Of a DNA stretch of 64,000 nucleotides, positions 8,059 through 16,995 are shown piece by piece. Origin of the DNA: JAAXIE01 sp965204245 (GTDB taxonomy: Bacteria; Chloroflexota; Dehalococcoidia; Lucifugimonadales; JAAXIE01); assembly GCA_965204245.1 (NCBI GenBank), contig CBDBED010000001.1, positions 637,184-701,183 on the forward strand, written 5' to 3'. Within the stretch, counting starts at the first letter, position 1. Every line of letters begins with the position of its first letter. Both the position numbers and the translations under genes were made by a program. Below the pieces are notes generated by a model. That model worked only from the letters and a program-made list of their open reading frames with translations, was not told the origin of the DNA and did no database searches.

Positions 8059-8572
8059 TTACTTCTTAAAGACGTCGGCGTACTCGGCCCGGGGGAACTG
8101 CTCGTCGTTGGGCACCTTCATCATGTCGGCGTAGATTTCCAAGCGGTTGCCGTCGGGGTCGTTGAAGTAGAAGGAGCGGCTGCCGCTGCCACCCATGAAG
8201 TTGCCGGGGCCCATGGAGCCCTCAGGGCCGTGAATCAGGGGACCCTGAACGATCTCTACGCCCTTGCGCCGGAGGTCGGCCAAGGCCTTGAGCCACTCGT
8301 CGCGGTCCCTAACTTCCATGGCGATGTGCTGGAGGCCGTTGTAGCCGAGGTTGCGGGTCTCGTCATCGACCTCGGTGGGATGGGTGAAGAGGACGATGTT
8401 GTGGTGGTCTTCGTTGAAGCGCATGAAGGCGATGGCGCCGTCCTCGCCCATGGGGCCATTTGCCGGTGAGGGTGAGGCCGAGGGTGCCGGTGTACCAGTC
8501 CAAGGAGCGGTCGAAGTTGGTGACTTGGATGCCCACATGCCCAACCCGGCTGATGTTGAAGGTCTTGGCCAT
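8059..8572 (-). pseudogene. VOC-family protein, tandem paralog with a frameshift
   Basis: The start (ATG 8572, MAKTFNISRVGHVGIQVTNF) and the rest (GEDGAIAFMRFNEDHHN to VFKK) are in different frames. Compared with the intact neighbour, one extra G lies in a GGGG run at about 8453-8457 (CCCATGGGG against CCCATGGG). Removing it gives a normal 170-residue VOC protein. Everything else, including the final metal Glu region (SRSFYFNDPDGNRLEIYADM), is intact, so this is either a very recent mutation or a base-calling error. Confidence 0.85.
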
Positions 8573-8763
8573 GGTATCTCCTTTCGTATCTGCGACTAGC
8601 CACTCCCAGCTAGGCGCATTCCTACCTCAGTAGTTGGGTTGAGTCTACGGCTGGTGGTGTGGGGGTGTCAAGCTGGGTGAAGCAGGTATGGAGCGCGTCG
8701 TGCTGGCAACCTCTTGGCTTGTGCGCTAGTATGCAGGCCATACGTGGTAGGGGGCCGGTGGCC

Positions 8764-9480
8764 ATGAAGAGCAAGGTTCTAGAGAGCTTCGATGAGGCGG
8801 TGGCGGACATCCCTGATGGCTCGACCATCATGGTCCCCGGTTTCGCCGGGGTGGGGGTGCCGCGCAATCTGCTGGCTGCGTTGCACCGTCAGGGGGCCAA
8901 GGACCTCACTGGCATCTGCAACAACCACGGGGGCTACGACGGGCTCATAGACGTGGGAAAGCTGATAGAGGATGGGCGGGTGCGCAAGATGGTGTGCGCT
9001 TTCACCGCTGCACCTCATCCCTCCCGGGCACTGGCTTTTGAACGGTTGCACGAGGCAGGGGAGATTGAGGCTGAGCTGGTGCCTCAAGGCACTCTGGCCG
9101 AGCGCATACGGGCGGCCGGCGCGGGGATTGGAGCCTTCTACACGCCTACAGGCGTGGGTACGGAGACCGCCGAGGGCAAGGAGCACCGGGAGTTCAATGG
9201 GCGGATGCATGTTATGGAGTACCCGTTGAAGGGAGACTATGCCCTGCTGCGGGCATACCGGGCGGACAAGGCGGGGAACCTGCAGTTCCGGTTGTCGGCA
9301 CGCAATTTCAATCCGATCATGGGGATGGCGGCTACGACCACCATCGTTGAGGTGGAGGAGGAGTTCGTGGAGGTGGGGGACTTTGATCCCGACCAGGTGC
9401 ATCTGCCGAGCATATATGTGCAGCGGTTGGTGAAGATACCGCCCGATGGCATCTGGCATGGGGCGTCGCGGGTGAATTAG
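8764..9480 (+). CDS. scoA: 3-oxoacid CoA-transferase subunit A
   Basis: 238 residues. Alpha subunit of a family I CoA-transferase that moves CoA between acyl-CoA and a free acid. It opens with KVLESFDEAVADIPDGSTIMVPGFAGVGVP, the expected start, and contains NNHGGYDGLIDVGKLIEDG and the PQGTLAERIRAAGAGIGAFYTPTG core. ATG 8764 fits the family better than upstream in-frame starts, which only add noise. The beta subunit follows 17 bp later. Confidence 0.93.
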   Translation: MKSKVLESFDEAVADIPDGSTIMVPGFAGVGVPRNLLAALHRQGAKDLTGICNNHGGYDGLIDVGKLIEDGRVRKMVCAFTAAPHPSRALAFERLHEAGEIEAELVPQGTLAERIRAAGAGIGAFYTPTGVGTETAEGKEHREFNGRMHVMEYPLKGDYALLRAYRADKAGNLQFRLSARNFNPIMGMAATTTIVEVEEEFVEVGDFDPDQVHLPSIYVQRLVKIPPDGIWHGASRVN

Positions 9481-9497
9481 GAGCAAGAGAGGGGTTT

Positions 9498-10172
9498 ATG
9501 GCTACTGAGAAGAAGCCCATTGACCGGCAGACCATGGCCAGCAGGCTGGCCATGGAGTTTCAGGATGGCTGGGTGGTGAATCTGGGCATCGGGATACCCA
9601 CGCTCTGCTCCAACTACAAGCATACGGAGCGGGAGATCATCTTCCAGTCGGAGAATGGGGTCATTGGGTACGGGGCTCTGAGTCCCGAGGGGGAGGAGGA
9701 CCCGCATCTGGTGAATGCTGGCGGGCAGCATGTGACCCTGAATGCAGGGGCGGCGATTGTGCACCATGCCGACTCGTTTGCGCTGATACGCGGGGGGCAT
9801 GTGGATGTGACGGTGCTGGGGGCGTATGAAGTGGCGGAGAACGGGGATTTTGCGAACTGGAAGACGTTGGGGCGCAAGGGCGGAGGGATAGGTGGGGCCA
9901 TGGATCTGGCTGTGGGGGCCAAGCGGGTGTTCGTGGCGATGGAGCACACGACACGTGAGGGCGAGCCACGTTTGCTGAAGCGCTGCAACCTGCCTCTTAC
10001 TGCTGTGGGTGTGGTGAAGCTGGTGTGTACTAACCTGGGGTTGATCGAGGTTACGCCGGACGGGTTCGTGCTGAAGGAGATTGCGCCGGGGTACACAGCG
10101 GAAGAGGTACAGGAGGTTACGGACGCGGAGTTGGCAGTGGCGTCGGACCTGAAGGAGTTGCGGGTCTCGTAA
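9498..10172 (+). CDS. scoB: 3-oxoacid CoA-transferase subunit B
   Basis: 224 residues. It carries the catalytic glutamate in the SENG motif (QSENGVIGYG, about residue 54), which forms the acyl-enzyme thioester, after the NLGIGIPTLCSNY segment. The family Gly-rich GRKGGGIGGAMDLAVGAKRV loop is also present. Paired with subunit A in a two-gene operon; it probably activates a carboxylic or 3-keto acid by CoA transfer. The AAGAG-type ribosome site upstream of ATG 9498 supports the start. Confidence 0.93.
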   Translation: MATEKKPIDRQTMASRLAMEFQDGWVVNLGIGIPTLCSNYKHTEREIIFQSENGVIGYGALSPEGEEDPHLVNAGGQHVTLNAGAAIVHHADSFALIRGGHVDVTVLGAYEVAENGDFANWKTLGRKGGGIGGAMDLAVGAKRVFVAMEHTTREGEPRLLKRCNLPLTAVGVVKLVCTNLGLIEVTPDGFVLKEIAPGYTAEEVQEVTDAELAVASDLKELRVS

Positions 10173-10194
10173 GGGTGGAGTCTATTCCCATAGC

Positions 10195-10833
10195 ATGTGG
10201 AAGAACATCAAGTATTACGCCCTAGCTTTCGCTATAATCCTAGTAGGAGCGGTGGTCTCAACCGGACTGCAACTGGTGGAAGGCTCTTTACCGGTGGGCC
10301 ACCCTGCCAGCGCGTTGGCAGCGAATCTGTCGGGAGTAACCATAGGGGGCATCATCATGGTAATCGGTTTCCTGAGGGACAGTCGGTTGGAAGAGGAACG
10401 CCGGCGCGCTGAAGAAGAACGCCAGCGGGCGGAGGAGCAACGCCAGCGGGCGGAGGAGGAACACCAGCGAGCCGAGGAGCAACGCCAGCGGGCAGAAGAG
10501 CAACGCCAGCAAGCTGAAGAGCAACGCCAGCGGGCGGAAGCAGCTGAAGCCAGAATTCAGCAGGCGCAAGCGGAAGCGGAAGAGCGAGCACGGCAGGCGC
10601 GAGCGGAAGCGGAAGACCGAGCACGGCAGGCGCGAGCGGAAGCGGAAGACCGAGCACGGCAGGCGCGAGCGGAAGCGGAAGAGCGAGCACGGCAGGAGCG
10701 AGAACGCGCTGACCGATACTTGGAAGAGATGATACGTATCAATCAGACCTTCATGAGTGCGACGGAGAGGCTAGTCCAACGCCTTCCAGACATCAATGGC
10801 AAGAACGGGGAAGACCAAGAGCCGCGCGAGTAG
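10195..10833 (+). CDS. Membrane protein with long charged coiled-coil repeats
   Basis: 212 residues. Two hydrophobic segments (about residues 7-24 and 45-60) precede a continuous highly charged helix (about 66-190) built from 7-residue repeats of the type RAEEQRQ (21-bp DNA units) and then four 11-residue ARQARAEAEDR-type repeats. It is expected to be a membrane-anchored coiled coil. No known family is recognised. The tandem DNA repeats make the length likely to vary between strains. Confidence 0.7.
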   Translation: MWKNIKYYALAFAIILVGAVVSTGLQLVEGSLPVGHPASALAANLSGVTIGGIIMVIGFLRDSRLEEERRRAEEERQRAEEQRQRAEEEHQRAEEQRQRAEEQRQQAEEQRQRAEAAEARIQQAQAEAEERARQARAEAEDRARQARAEAEDRARQARAEAEERARQERERADRYLEEMIRINQTFMSATERLVQRLPDINGKNGEDQEPRE

Positions 10834-10835
10834 AT

Positions 10836-11591
10836 TCACCAGCCTAGGAACAGGCCACCGTTTACGTGGAGTGTCTGGCCGGTGACGTAGGCGCCTTCAT
10901 CGGAGACTAGGTAGCGGCAGGCGCTGGCGATCTCGTCGGGCCAACCGGAACGGCCCAAGGGCACCTCGCTGTGGGCACGTGATTCGGGGACGCCCTCGGG
11001 GTACCACGAAGCTTCGTGGACAGTGTCGATGGTGCCCGGAGAGATGATGTTCACGGTGATGTTGTGTGGGGCCATTTCCAGGGCGAGGGAGCGGGCTAGG
11101 CCAGCGAGCCCCATTTTGGCGGCAGATACGTGGGCACGGTTGGTCCCGCCTCGATAGGTGCCTGAGCCGGTCATGTAGATGACCCTGCCCCAGCCTCTTT
11201 CGACCATGGAGGGGATGGCGGCTTGGCTGCAGTAGATGGCACCGTCCAGAATCACGCTGCGGATGCGGACCCACTCGTCGTCTGTGACTTCGAGGAAGGG
11301 GCGGTGGGGGCGAATGGCGACGTTGCTGATGAGGATGTCGATGCCGCCGAATTCCTCCAAGGCTTGGGCCACCATGGAGTCGACGGCTGTTCTGTCGGCT
11401 ACATCGGCTAGGATGGGGAGGGCGCGGACGCCGAGGGCGCGTGCCTCATCGGCTACGGAGTCAACCTCTGCTTGATTGGTGCGGGCGTTGACCACCACGT
11501 TCACACCCTCTTTTGCTAGGGTAAGGGCTGTGGCGCGTCCTATGTTCCGGCCCGACCCGGTGATGAGGGCTGTTTTCCCTGCGAGCGGCAT
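10836..11591 (-). CDS. SDR-family oxidoreductase (FabG-like)
   Basis: 251 residues of a classical short-chain dehydrogenase/reductase. The cofactor loop is ALITGSGRNIGRATA (TGxxxxIG), the NNAG equivalent is ISNVAIR (altered), and a catalytic Tyr-Lys pair is not seen in the usual YxxxK form: HVSAAKMGLAG has Lys but His in place of Tyr after the Ser-type region MTGSGTYRGG. The change may alter or remove catalysis. The C-terminus HVNGGLFLGW is typical. Substrate unknown. Confidence 0.85.
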   Translation of the reverse strand: MPLAGKTALITGSGRNIGRATALTLAKEGVNVVVNARTNQAEVDSVADEARALGVRALPILADVADRTAVDSMVAQALEEFGGIDILISNVAIRPHRPFLEVTDDEWVRIRSVILDGAIYCSQAAIPSMVERGWGRVIYMTGSGTYRGGTNRAHVSAAKMGLAGLARSLALEMAPHNITVNIISPGTIDTVHEASWYPEGVPESRAHSEVPLGRSGWPDEIASACRYLVSDEGAYVTGQTLHVNGGLFLGW

Positions 11592-11621
11592 CGGATTCTC
11601 CTAGTAATGCTGAGGTTGTTT

Positions 11622-12404
11622 TTAGTTTTGGCTGGAGCTGTTGCTGCCGACGAACTCGTAGATGGCACCGAAGTACTCGTTTATGCCGACGAACAGGAGG
11701 TCGTTGTGGCCTGCCCGGGGGATGGTGAGGAGGCGTTTGGCGGGAGAGGGGAAGGCGTGGAACATCTCCACGGCTTGATGGAGCGGGGCAAGGGTGTCGA
11801 TCTCGCCGTGTATGACTAGGACGGGAAGGGTGACGCCAAAGACCATCTGGCGATAGGCCCCCTCGAGGGCCTCCGCGGTTTCCTCATCCAAGCCGAGTAC
11901 GAACTGGCCGAGGGTGGGACGCCCGCTCTCGATGATCAATCCCGAGAGGTTGCCGGCCTCGCTGCTGGCCAACTCGAAGGCGGGATGGCGGCCCATGGAG
12001 CGGCCCATGACGAACACGTCTTGTGAATATCCGGACTCTTTCAACATGTCATGGAGGTAGCGGAGCACCAAGTGGGCATCGGCCTGCATGGAGCAGAAAG
12101 AGGGGGTGCCGTCGCTCTGACCGTAGCCGCGATAGTCGGCGACGAAGAAGTTCAGGTGTACTTGATTGTAGATGGGGGCGATATTGTCGTAGTCGGCTGC
12201 GGTTTCACCGTTGCCGTAGAAGAAGAGGATGGTGGGGCGGTCGGGCGAGTAGGGGAAGAAGCGGCAGGAGAGGTGTGTTCCCGGGGCTACTTCCACCTGA
12301 TGGTCTTGAGCGCCCGTTGGGGTGGGCGTCCAGTTGCGTCTCGGGTAAAAGGAGTTCTGGGAGATCTCGGGGCGGTCTAAGGGGGAGAAATCGGTTTGGG
12401 CCAT
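11622..12404 (-). CDS. Alpha/beta-hydrolase
   Basis: 260 residues. The nucleophile elbow is MGRSMGRHPA (GxSxG), with acid Asp in VIHGEIDTLAP and His in RAGHNDLLF, so the triad is complete. An oxyanion-type segment FFYGNGETAADYD precedes it. This group is often annotated as a BEM46/lysophospholipase-like hydrolase; the substrate is unknown. ATG 12404 is chosen because AGGAG lies 8 bp upstream. It is transcribed divergently from an SDR gene across a short region with mirrored -10 boxes. Confidence 0.85.
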   Translation of the reverse strand: MAQTDFSPLDRPEISQNSFYPRRNWTPTPTGAQDHQVEVAPGTHLSCRFFPYSPDRPTILFFYGNGETAADYDNIAPIYNQVHLNFFVADYRGYGQSDGTPSFCSMQADAHLVLRYLHDMLKESGYSQDVFVMGRSMGRHPAFELASSEAGNLSGLIIESGRPTLGQFVLGLDEETAEALEGAYRQMVFGVTLPVLVIHGEIDTLAPLHQAVEMFHAFPSPAKRLLTIPRAGHNDLLFVGINEYFGAIYEFVGSNSSSQN

Positions 12405-12437
12405 GGGAGTCTCCTGAACAGCACCTAATGGGGCGGC

Positions 12438-12490
12438 ATTATACACGGCTACAGTTCCGGAACTTGGTTGATGGGGCCGCTGTGTATAAT
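12438..12490. promoter_or_regulatory. Divergent promoter region with a palindromic operator candidate
   Basis: Mirrored -10 hexamers: TATAAT at 12485-12490 on plus and at 12443-12438 on minus, each inside a GTGTATAAT/ATTATACAC arm. Between them lies a perfect 12-bp palindrome AGTTCCGGAACT (12453-12464). The boxes are placed to give leaders of about 20-27 nt for the hydrolase (minus) and the SDR (plus). The -35 boxes are weak, which fits a regulated promoter. The palindrome is inferred to be a repressor or activator site. Confidence 0.55.
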
Positions 12491-12517
12491 GGCGGACACC
12501 CAAGTCAGGAGGCGTGT

Positions 12518-13294
12518 ATGCCGTATTCGGGCTTGAGCTTGGATGGCAAGGTGGCCTTGGTAACGGGGTCGGCGCGGGGGATCGGGCGGGCTCTTGCCTT
12601 GGGGCTGGCTGAAGCTGGGGCGGATGTGGCCGTGTCGGATATGGCCCAGCGGCTGGAAGAGGCCCGAGGGGTGCAGGCTGAGATTGAGGGCATGGGGAGG
12701 CGCAGCGGGACCTATGAAGTGGATGTGTTGAACGTGCCTGCCATGCGGGAGTCTGTGGACCGGATGGCGGCGGACTTTGGCAGGCTGGACATCTTGGTGA
12801 ATAATGCGGGTGTGCGTGTGCGACGGCCTGCTCTCGACGTCAGTGAGGATGACTGGGACCGGGTGGTGGATACCAACTTGAAGGGACTTTTCTTCTGTGC
12901 GCAGGCGGCTGCCCGGCACATGGTGCCGCGTGGCAGCGGACGGATCATCAACATTGCATCCCAGTTGGGGACAGTGGCAGCGCCGAACCGCTCTGCCTAT
13001 TGCGCCAGCAAGGGTGGCGTGGTGAATCTGACCAAGGTGCTGGCGTTGGAGTGGACGCCTTTGGGGGTTACGGTCAACGCCATCGGACCGGGCCCTACGG
13101 TGACTCCCGGACTGCTGGAGACGGATACGCGGACCGAGGAAGAGTTGCAGCGAGACTTGGAGGCCCACATGCCCCTGGGGAGACGGATGGAGCCCGAGGA
13201 GTTGGTGGGGGCCTGCGTGTATCTTGCGAGCCCGTCGGCCAGTGCTACTTCAGGTCATCATCTGATTGTGGATGGGGGATGGACGGCCACATAG
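12518..13294 (+). CDS. SDR-family oxidoreductase (glucose/gluconate dehydrogenase-like)
   Basis: 258 residues. Classical SDR with VALVTGSARGIGRALA (cofactor loop), LVNNAGVRVRRP (NNAG), catalytic Ser in INIASQLGTV and YCASKGG (YxxxK). The C-terminal HHLIVDGGWTAT is standard. Start ATG 12518 has AGGAGG 8 bp upstream. It is the first gene of a small plus-strand operon with a membrane protein (16-bp overlap) and an LLM oxidoreductase. Substrate unknown. Confidence 0.92.
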   Translation: MPYSGLSLDGKVALVTGSARGIGRALALGLAEAGADVAVSDMAQRLEEARGVQAEIEGMGRRSGTYEVDVLNVPAMRESVDRMAADFGRLDILVNNAGVRVRRPALDVSEDDWDRVVDTNLKGLFFCAQAAARHMVPRGSGRIINIASQLGTVAAPNRSAYCASKGGVVNLTKVLALEWTPLGVTVNAIGPGPTVTPGLLETDTRTEEELQRDLEAHMPLGRRMEPEELVGACVYLASPSASATSGHHLIVDGGWTAT

Positions 13295-13788
13295 CCCGCC
13301 TGCGGAGCCACCGGCGATTGGTCCTAGGTTTCAGCGGCCTTGTGGGTCTTTATGGATTCGTAATGAGTTTTCTGGTGGCCACCTCTATTGGATTCAATAG
13401 TTACACTATGGAGGAACTCAGCTCTGTGGAGCGCCTGCAGGAACTCCTGAGAAACTTAGTAGCCGTGGGAGCCATCATTGGCGCGGCGGCAGCGGTTATT
13501 GCCGTTTTTCACATTCCCGGTGGGGTTGCGCTGTTTGTCATCGGGGGCGTGATTGCGTCCATTGGGCTGGGACTGGTGGGAGCGGGGTGGGCGTTAGTTG
13601 GCGGACCACGGGTGGAATATTTCTTGGGTCCTGTGCCTGTGGTTCACTGGGCCGCGGCGGGACTGCTGGCGCGTCCCAGGGTTGGTTCCATGCAGAGCTT
13701 GACGAGGCGATGGCGCAGGCGCGGCGCTGGCACACAGGCCACCGAAAGCCAAGGGGATGAGCAAGTCGATTCGGAGGTGTCGGAGTGA
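13279..13788 (+). CDS. Hypothetical membrane protein
   Basis: 169 residues with three to four hydrophobic segments (about 14-34, 57-78, 80-108 and 118-132) and a basic, polar C-terminal tail. Not recognised. ATG 13279 overlaps the end of the upstream SDR by 16 bp, and the stop overlaps the GTG of the next gene by four bases (GTGA), so translation is probably coupled. Confidence 0.65.
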   Translation: MDGHIARLRSHRRLVLGFSGLVGLYGFVMSFLVATSIGFNSYTMEELSSVERLQELLRNLVAVGAIIGAAAAVIAVFHIPGGVALFVIGGVIASIGLGLVGAGWALVGGPRVEYFLGPVPVVHWAAAGLLARPRVGSMQSLTRRWRRRGAGTQATESQGDEQVDSEVSE

Positions 13789-14735
13789 GATTTGGAGTAA
13801 TGCTGCCCCATTACCGGCATGTGGCTGACCCTGACGGCATCATCAGGATCGCGGAAGAGGCGGAGGCCATGGGCTTCCATTCGGTGTGGGTGAGCGATCA
13901 TGTGGTAGTGCCGGATGACATGGTAGAGCGGTTCGGGCGGGGTTACTACGACATGTTCACGGTGCTGGGTTACGTTGCCTCGGTTACGAAGCGGGTGCAA
14001 CTGGGGACGAGTATCGTCATCATGCCCTTGCGTCATCCGCTGCACACGGCGCAGGTTGCCGCGACTGTGGACCAGCTATCCAAGGGGAGGCTCATTCTAG
14101 GTGTGGGCGTGGGTGTGGCCAAGAGGGAATTCGAGTGTTTGAACGCTTCGTGGGAGGACAGGGGGGCGATTACGGACGAGGCGATTCAGGCGCTGCGACA
14201 TGCGTGGACGGTGGACCCGGTGAACTTTGAAGGGAAGTTCTTTGATTTTTCGGGGGTACAGTCGTATCCGCCCACGTACCAGAAGCCGCATCCGCCCATC
14301 TGGGTTGGAGGGGGCAGCCGTCGCTCGTTGCGGCGGGCGGCGGAGTTGGGAGATGCTTGGGGGCCGACGCGCCCGAGCTTCCGGTTGCTGGAGGAGAGCA
14401 TCCCACGTTTGCGGGAGATGGCGGAGAGGGCGGGGCGGGATCCGAGCAGCATCAAGCTGGCTGCGCGACACCCGATGAAGGTGATGGATGAGACGCCCAC
14501 CGGCTATCTGGAGGCAACCATGCCCTCCCACGGTATGCCGGAGACGTGGCCGCTGGTGGATATTGCGCCCAAGATTGTGGAGTCGGTGGGGCGGTTCCAG
14601 GACTTGGGTGTCCACCACCTAGTGATGGACACCTTTTATAGCCTGCCGAACCTCCACGATGAGAACATCGACACGTTGGTGGCGACCATGGAGAAGTTCG
14701 CGCGGGATGTTATTCCGCAGTTCCCGGAGGAGTAG
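13785..14735 (+). CDS. LLM-class (F420-dependent) oxidoreductase
   Basis: 316 residues of the luciferase-like monooxygenase fold. Typical landmarks are MRFGVMLPHY at the start, GFHSVWVSDHVVVP, VQLGTSIVIMPLRHPLHTA and RLILGVGVGVAKREFE, then PPIWVGGGSRRSLRRAAELGDAW. These proteins use F420 or FMN for hydride transfer or oxygenation. The GTG start overlaps the upstream gene by four bases. In this context (SDR, CoA-transferase, enoyl-CoA hydratase) a role in degradation of a lipid or terpenoid-like compound is inferred only. Confidence 0.92.
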   Translation: MRFGVMLPHYRHVADPDGIIRIAEEAEAMGFHSVWVSDHVVVPDDMVERFGRGYYDMFTVLGYVASVTKRVQLGTSIVIMPLRHPLHTAQVAATVDQLSKGRLILGVGVGVAKREFECLNASWEDRGAITDEAIQALRHAWTVDPVNFEGKFFDFSGVQSYPPTYQKPHPPIWVGGGSRRSLRRAAELGDAWGPTRPSFRLLEESIPRLREMAERAGRDPSSIKLAARHPMKVMDETPTGYLEATMPSHGMPETWPLVDIAPKIVESVGRFQDLGVHHLVMDTFYSLPNLHDENIDTLVATMEKFARDVIPQFPEE

Positions 14736-14750
14736 GCAGGATTGGGCTTT

Positions 14751-15518
14751 CTAGTCGCGGCCGCGGCGGGCTAGGAACTCGGTGAAGGAGGCCTCGACGG
14801 TCCAGTTTTCCATCTGGCGGAGGAATTCTTTTTCGCGGGCCCACATGTCGCGCCAGTTGGAGCCGATGTCGTCGGTGAGCAGTTGCTTGATGCCTTGGAT
14901 GGACTCGGGGCGGTGGTTGGCGATGGCGACGCCTATTTCCATGGCCTTTTCCATGACTTGGTCGGCGGGGACTAGGTGGTTTAGGAGGCCCAAGCGGTAG
15001 GCCTCGTCGGCTTGGACGTGGCGGCCAGTCATGAGCAGTTCCTTGGCGATGGGCCAGCCGACAATCATGGGCAGGGTCCAAGTTGTGTTGAGGCGTCCGT
15101 AGGCGGCGGCGAGGAAGCGGAAGACGGTGCGCTCGCAGCCTACGCGCATATCGAGGGATGTTGAGAGTACGCCACCACCACCGTAGGCGAGACCGTTCAT
15201 GGCACCGATGGTGGGCTTACGGCAGGAGGCCAAGTGCCATGCCCATCCGGCACGGGTCTCACTGCGCTGGGCCAGTTCTTCGGGGGGACGGTGCTGGTCG
15301 GTGCGCTGTTCGTGGATGTCGCCGCCAGCGGTGAAGGCTTTTTCGCCGGAGCCGGTGACGATGATGGCGCCGATGGTGTCGTCCTCTTCCAACTCGGTGA
15401 TGGCGCCGTCGAGGTCGCCAACGAGTTGGTAGTTCATGGCGTTGAGAACCTCTGGACGGTTCAGGGTGATGATACCCACTCCCTGATCGCGCTCCAGCAA
15501 GATGGTCTCGTAAGCCAT
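14751..15518 (-). CDS. Enoyl-CoA hydratase/isomerase family protein
   Basis: 255 residues. Crotonase fold: GVGIITLNRPEVLNAMNYQL at the start, the oxyanion-hole strand AFTAGGDIHE, and the second oxyanion segment KPTIGAMNGLAYGGGGVLST. The usual catalytic Glu after LAYGGG is replaced in this region by Val/Leu, so hydratase chemistry is uncertain and it may be an isomerase or another crotonase activity. ATG 15518 has an AGGGAGG site just upstream. Confidence 0.88.
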   Translation of the reverse strand: MAYETILLERDQGVGIITLNRPEVLNAMNYQLVGDLDGAITELEEDDTIGAIIVTGSGEKAFTAGGDIHEQRTDQHRPPEELAQRSETRAGWAWHLASCRKPTIGAMNGLAYGGGGVLSTSLDMRVGCERTVFRFLAAAYGRLNTTWTLPMIVGWPIAKELLMTGRHVQADEAYRLGLLNHLVPADQVMEKAMEIGVAIANHRPESIQGIKQLLTDDIGSNWRDMWAREKEFLRQMENWTVEASFTEFLARRGRD

Positions 15519-15653
15519 GGCGCCTCCCTTAGATAACGGGTTTTGCAAGGCCGGATTGTAGCTAGCGGCAGTCGGCCCGTCAAACGGGGACGGGGCCTAT
15601 GATATGATGCTGACGCCTAGGGAACGTCCCCAAATCATGCAGGAGGCAGCTTC

Positions 15654-16823
15654 GTGGATGTAGAGGCGATACGGGCGCAGATACCGGTATGCCAGAGGCT
15701 CACCTACCTGAACACTGGTTGGCAAGGCCCGTCGCCGAGGGGCGTGGTGGAAGCGGTGATGGAGTGCATGGAGTATGAGAGCTTTGGCGGGCCGACGACC
15801 CGTGAGGTGTTCGCTGCGGGCCGACTGCACATGGTCAAGGCCAAGGAGCAGGCGGCGAGGCTGATCAACGCCACTCCCGAGGAAATCGTGCTTACGTCCA
15901 GCACCACCGAGGGGTTGAACATCGTCCTGAACGGGTTGGACTGGAATGAAGGGGACGAGGTCATTGTCTGCAACTTGGAGCACATGTCGGTGATGGTGCC
16001 GTCGCTCATACTGAACCACAGGTTCGGGGTGCAGGTGAAGGTGCTGCAGTTTGCTCCGGCTGAGGAGCATGAGTCGATTCTGAGCCAGATAGGGGCGGCG
16101 ATTACCCCCAAGACGCGGATGGTGTTCTTCTCGCATATCCAGTATTCGACGGGACTGCGGATGCCTGCGGAGGGGATACGGGCCCTGACCAAGGACCGGG
16201 GCATTTTGATGCTGGTGGACTCGGCGCAGGGGGCGGGGCATATTGCGCTGGATATGCGGAAGCTGGACCCGGACTTCTATTCGTTCTCGGGTCAGAAGTG
16301 GCTGCTGGGGCCGTCGGGTACGGGCGGGCTGTTCGTGCGCCGGGATATGGTGCCGCAGTTGCGGCCGGCGCGAGTGTCGAGCCGGTCGACGTCGTTCCAT
16401 GACCATCTGGGGAACTATGAGGTGGAGACGGACTCGATTGAGAAGTTCCCGACGACGAATCCGAGCCACCCGCTGTGGGCGGGTTTCGTGGATGCGGTGC
16501 AGTTCAATATGAATGCGGGGCCCACGGAGGTTGAGGAGAGGATACTCAGCCTGTCGGATGCGTCAAAGCGGCAGTTGGCGGATGTGCCGGGGGTGCAGGT
16601 GACGTCGCCGACGGGAGGGCCGGGGCGGTCGGGGCTTGTCACGTTCACGGTGGAGGGGGCGGAGCCTCCGAAGGTGGTGGACCGGATGTGGGACGAGCAC
16701 AATATCGTGTGCCGGCAGGTGAGCTACCCGCCTGCGGTGCGTTTGTCTTTCTCCTTCTTCAATACGGAGCAGGAGGTGGCGAAGGCCACTGCGGCGGTCA
16801 GTGAGATAGCCAGGGCACCTTAG
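15654..16823 (+). CDS. Aminotransferase class V-fold PLP enzyme (cysteine desulfurase-like)
   Basis: 389 residues, GTG start with AGGAGG upstream. The PLP lysine is in YSFSGQKWLLGPSGTG, the cofactor Asp/Gln region in MLVDSAQGAGHIALD, and the substrate region in VLTSSTTEGLNIVLNGLDW. It is closest in style to isopenicillin-N-epimerase/cysteine-desulfurase-like proteins rather than IscS, since no active-site Cys loop is obvious near the C-terminus. Role unknown; it stands alone. Confidence 0.88.
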   Translation: MDVEAIRAQIPVCQRLTYLNTGWQGPSPRGVVEAVMECMEYESFGGPTTREVFAAGRLHMVKAKEQAARLINATPEEIVLTSSTTEGLNIVLNGLDWNEGDEVIVCNLEHMSVMVPSLILNHRFGVQVKVLQFAPAEEHESILSQIGAAITPKTRMVFFSHIQYSTGLRMPAEGIRALTKDRGILMLVDSAQGAGHIALDMRKLDPDFYSFSGQKWLLGPSGTGGLFVRRDMVPQLRPARVSSRSTSFHDHLGNYEVETDSIEKFPTTNPSHPLWAGFVDAVQFNMNAGPTEVEERILSLSDASKRQLADVPGVQVTSPTGGPGRSGLVTFTVEGAEPPKVVDRMWDEHNIVCRQVSYPPAVRLSFSFFNTEQEVAKATAAVSEIARAP

Positions 16824-16850
16824 GGCTTCACCCTCTATACCCTGACCAGG

Positions 16851-16949
16851 GCGGTCCTTCGACTCGGTGGTGCGGGTCAAGGCAACCTCTGCGCTTGGTC
16901 GCTTGGAGGCTGTCCTTACCCGCGCCACTACGCTCAGGATGAACGGTCT
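16851..16949. repeat. Palindromic dispersed repeat, long form
   Basis: Outer ends CCTTCGACT and CTCAGGATGAACGG. The inner arms GTGGTGCGGGTCAAGG and CCTTACCCGCGCCAC are near-complementary, and the central GCGCTTGGTCGCTTGGAGG is shared with copies at about 50818 and 59238. It fills the gap between the PLP enzyme and the acetyltransferase. Confidence 0.7.
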
Positions 16950-16995
16950 AGAGCATATGGCACATACGAAAGACGCCTGTTTTCAGAGTGATTAG

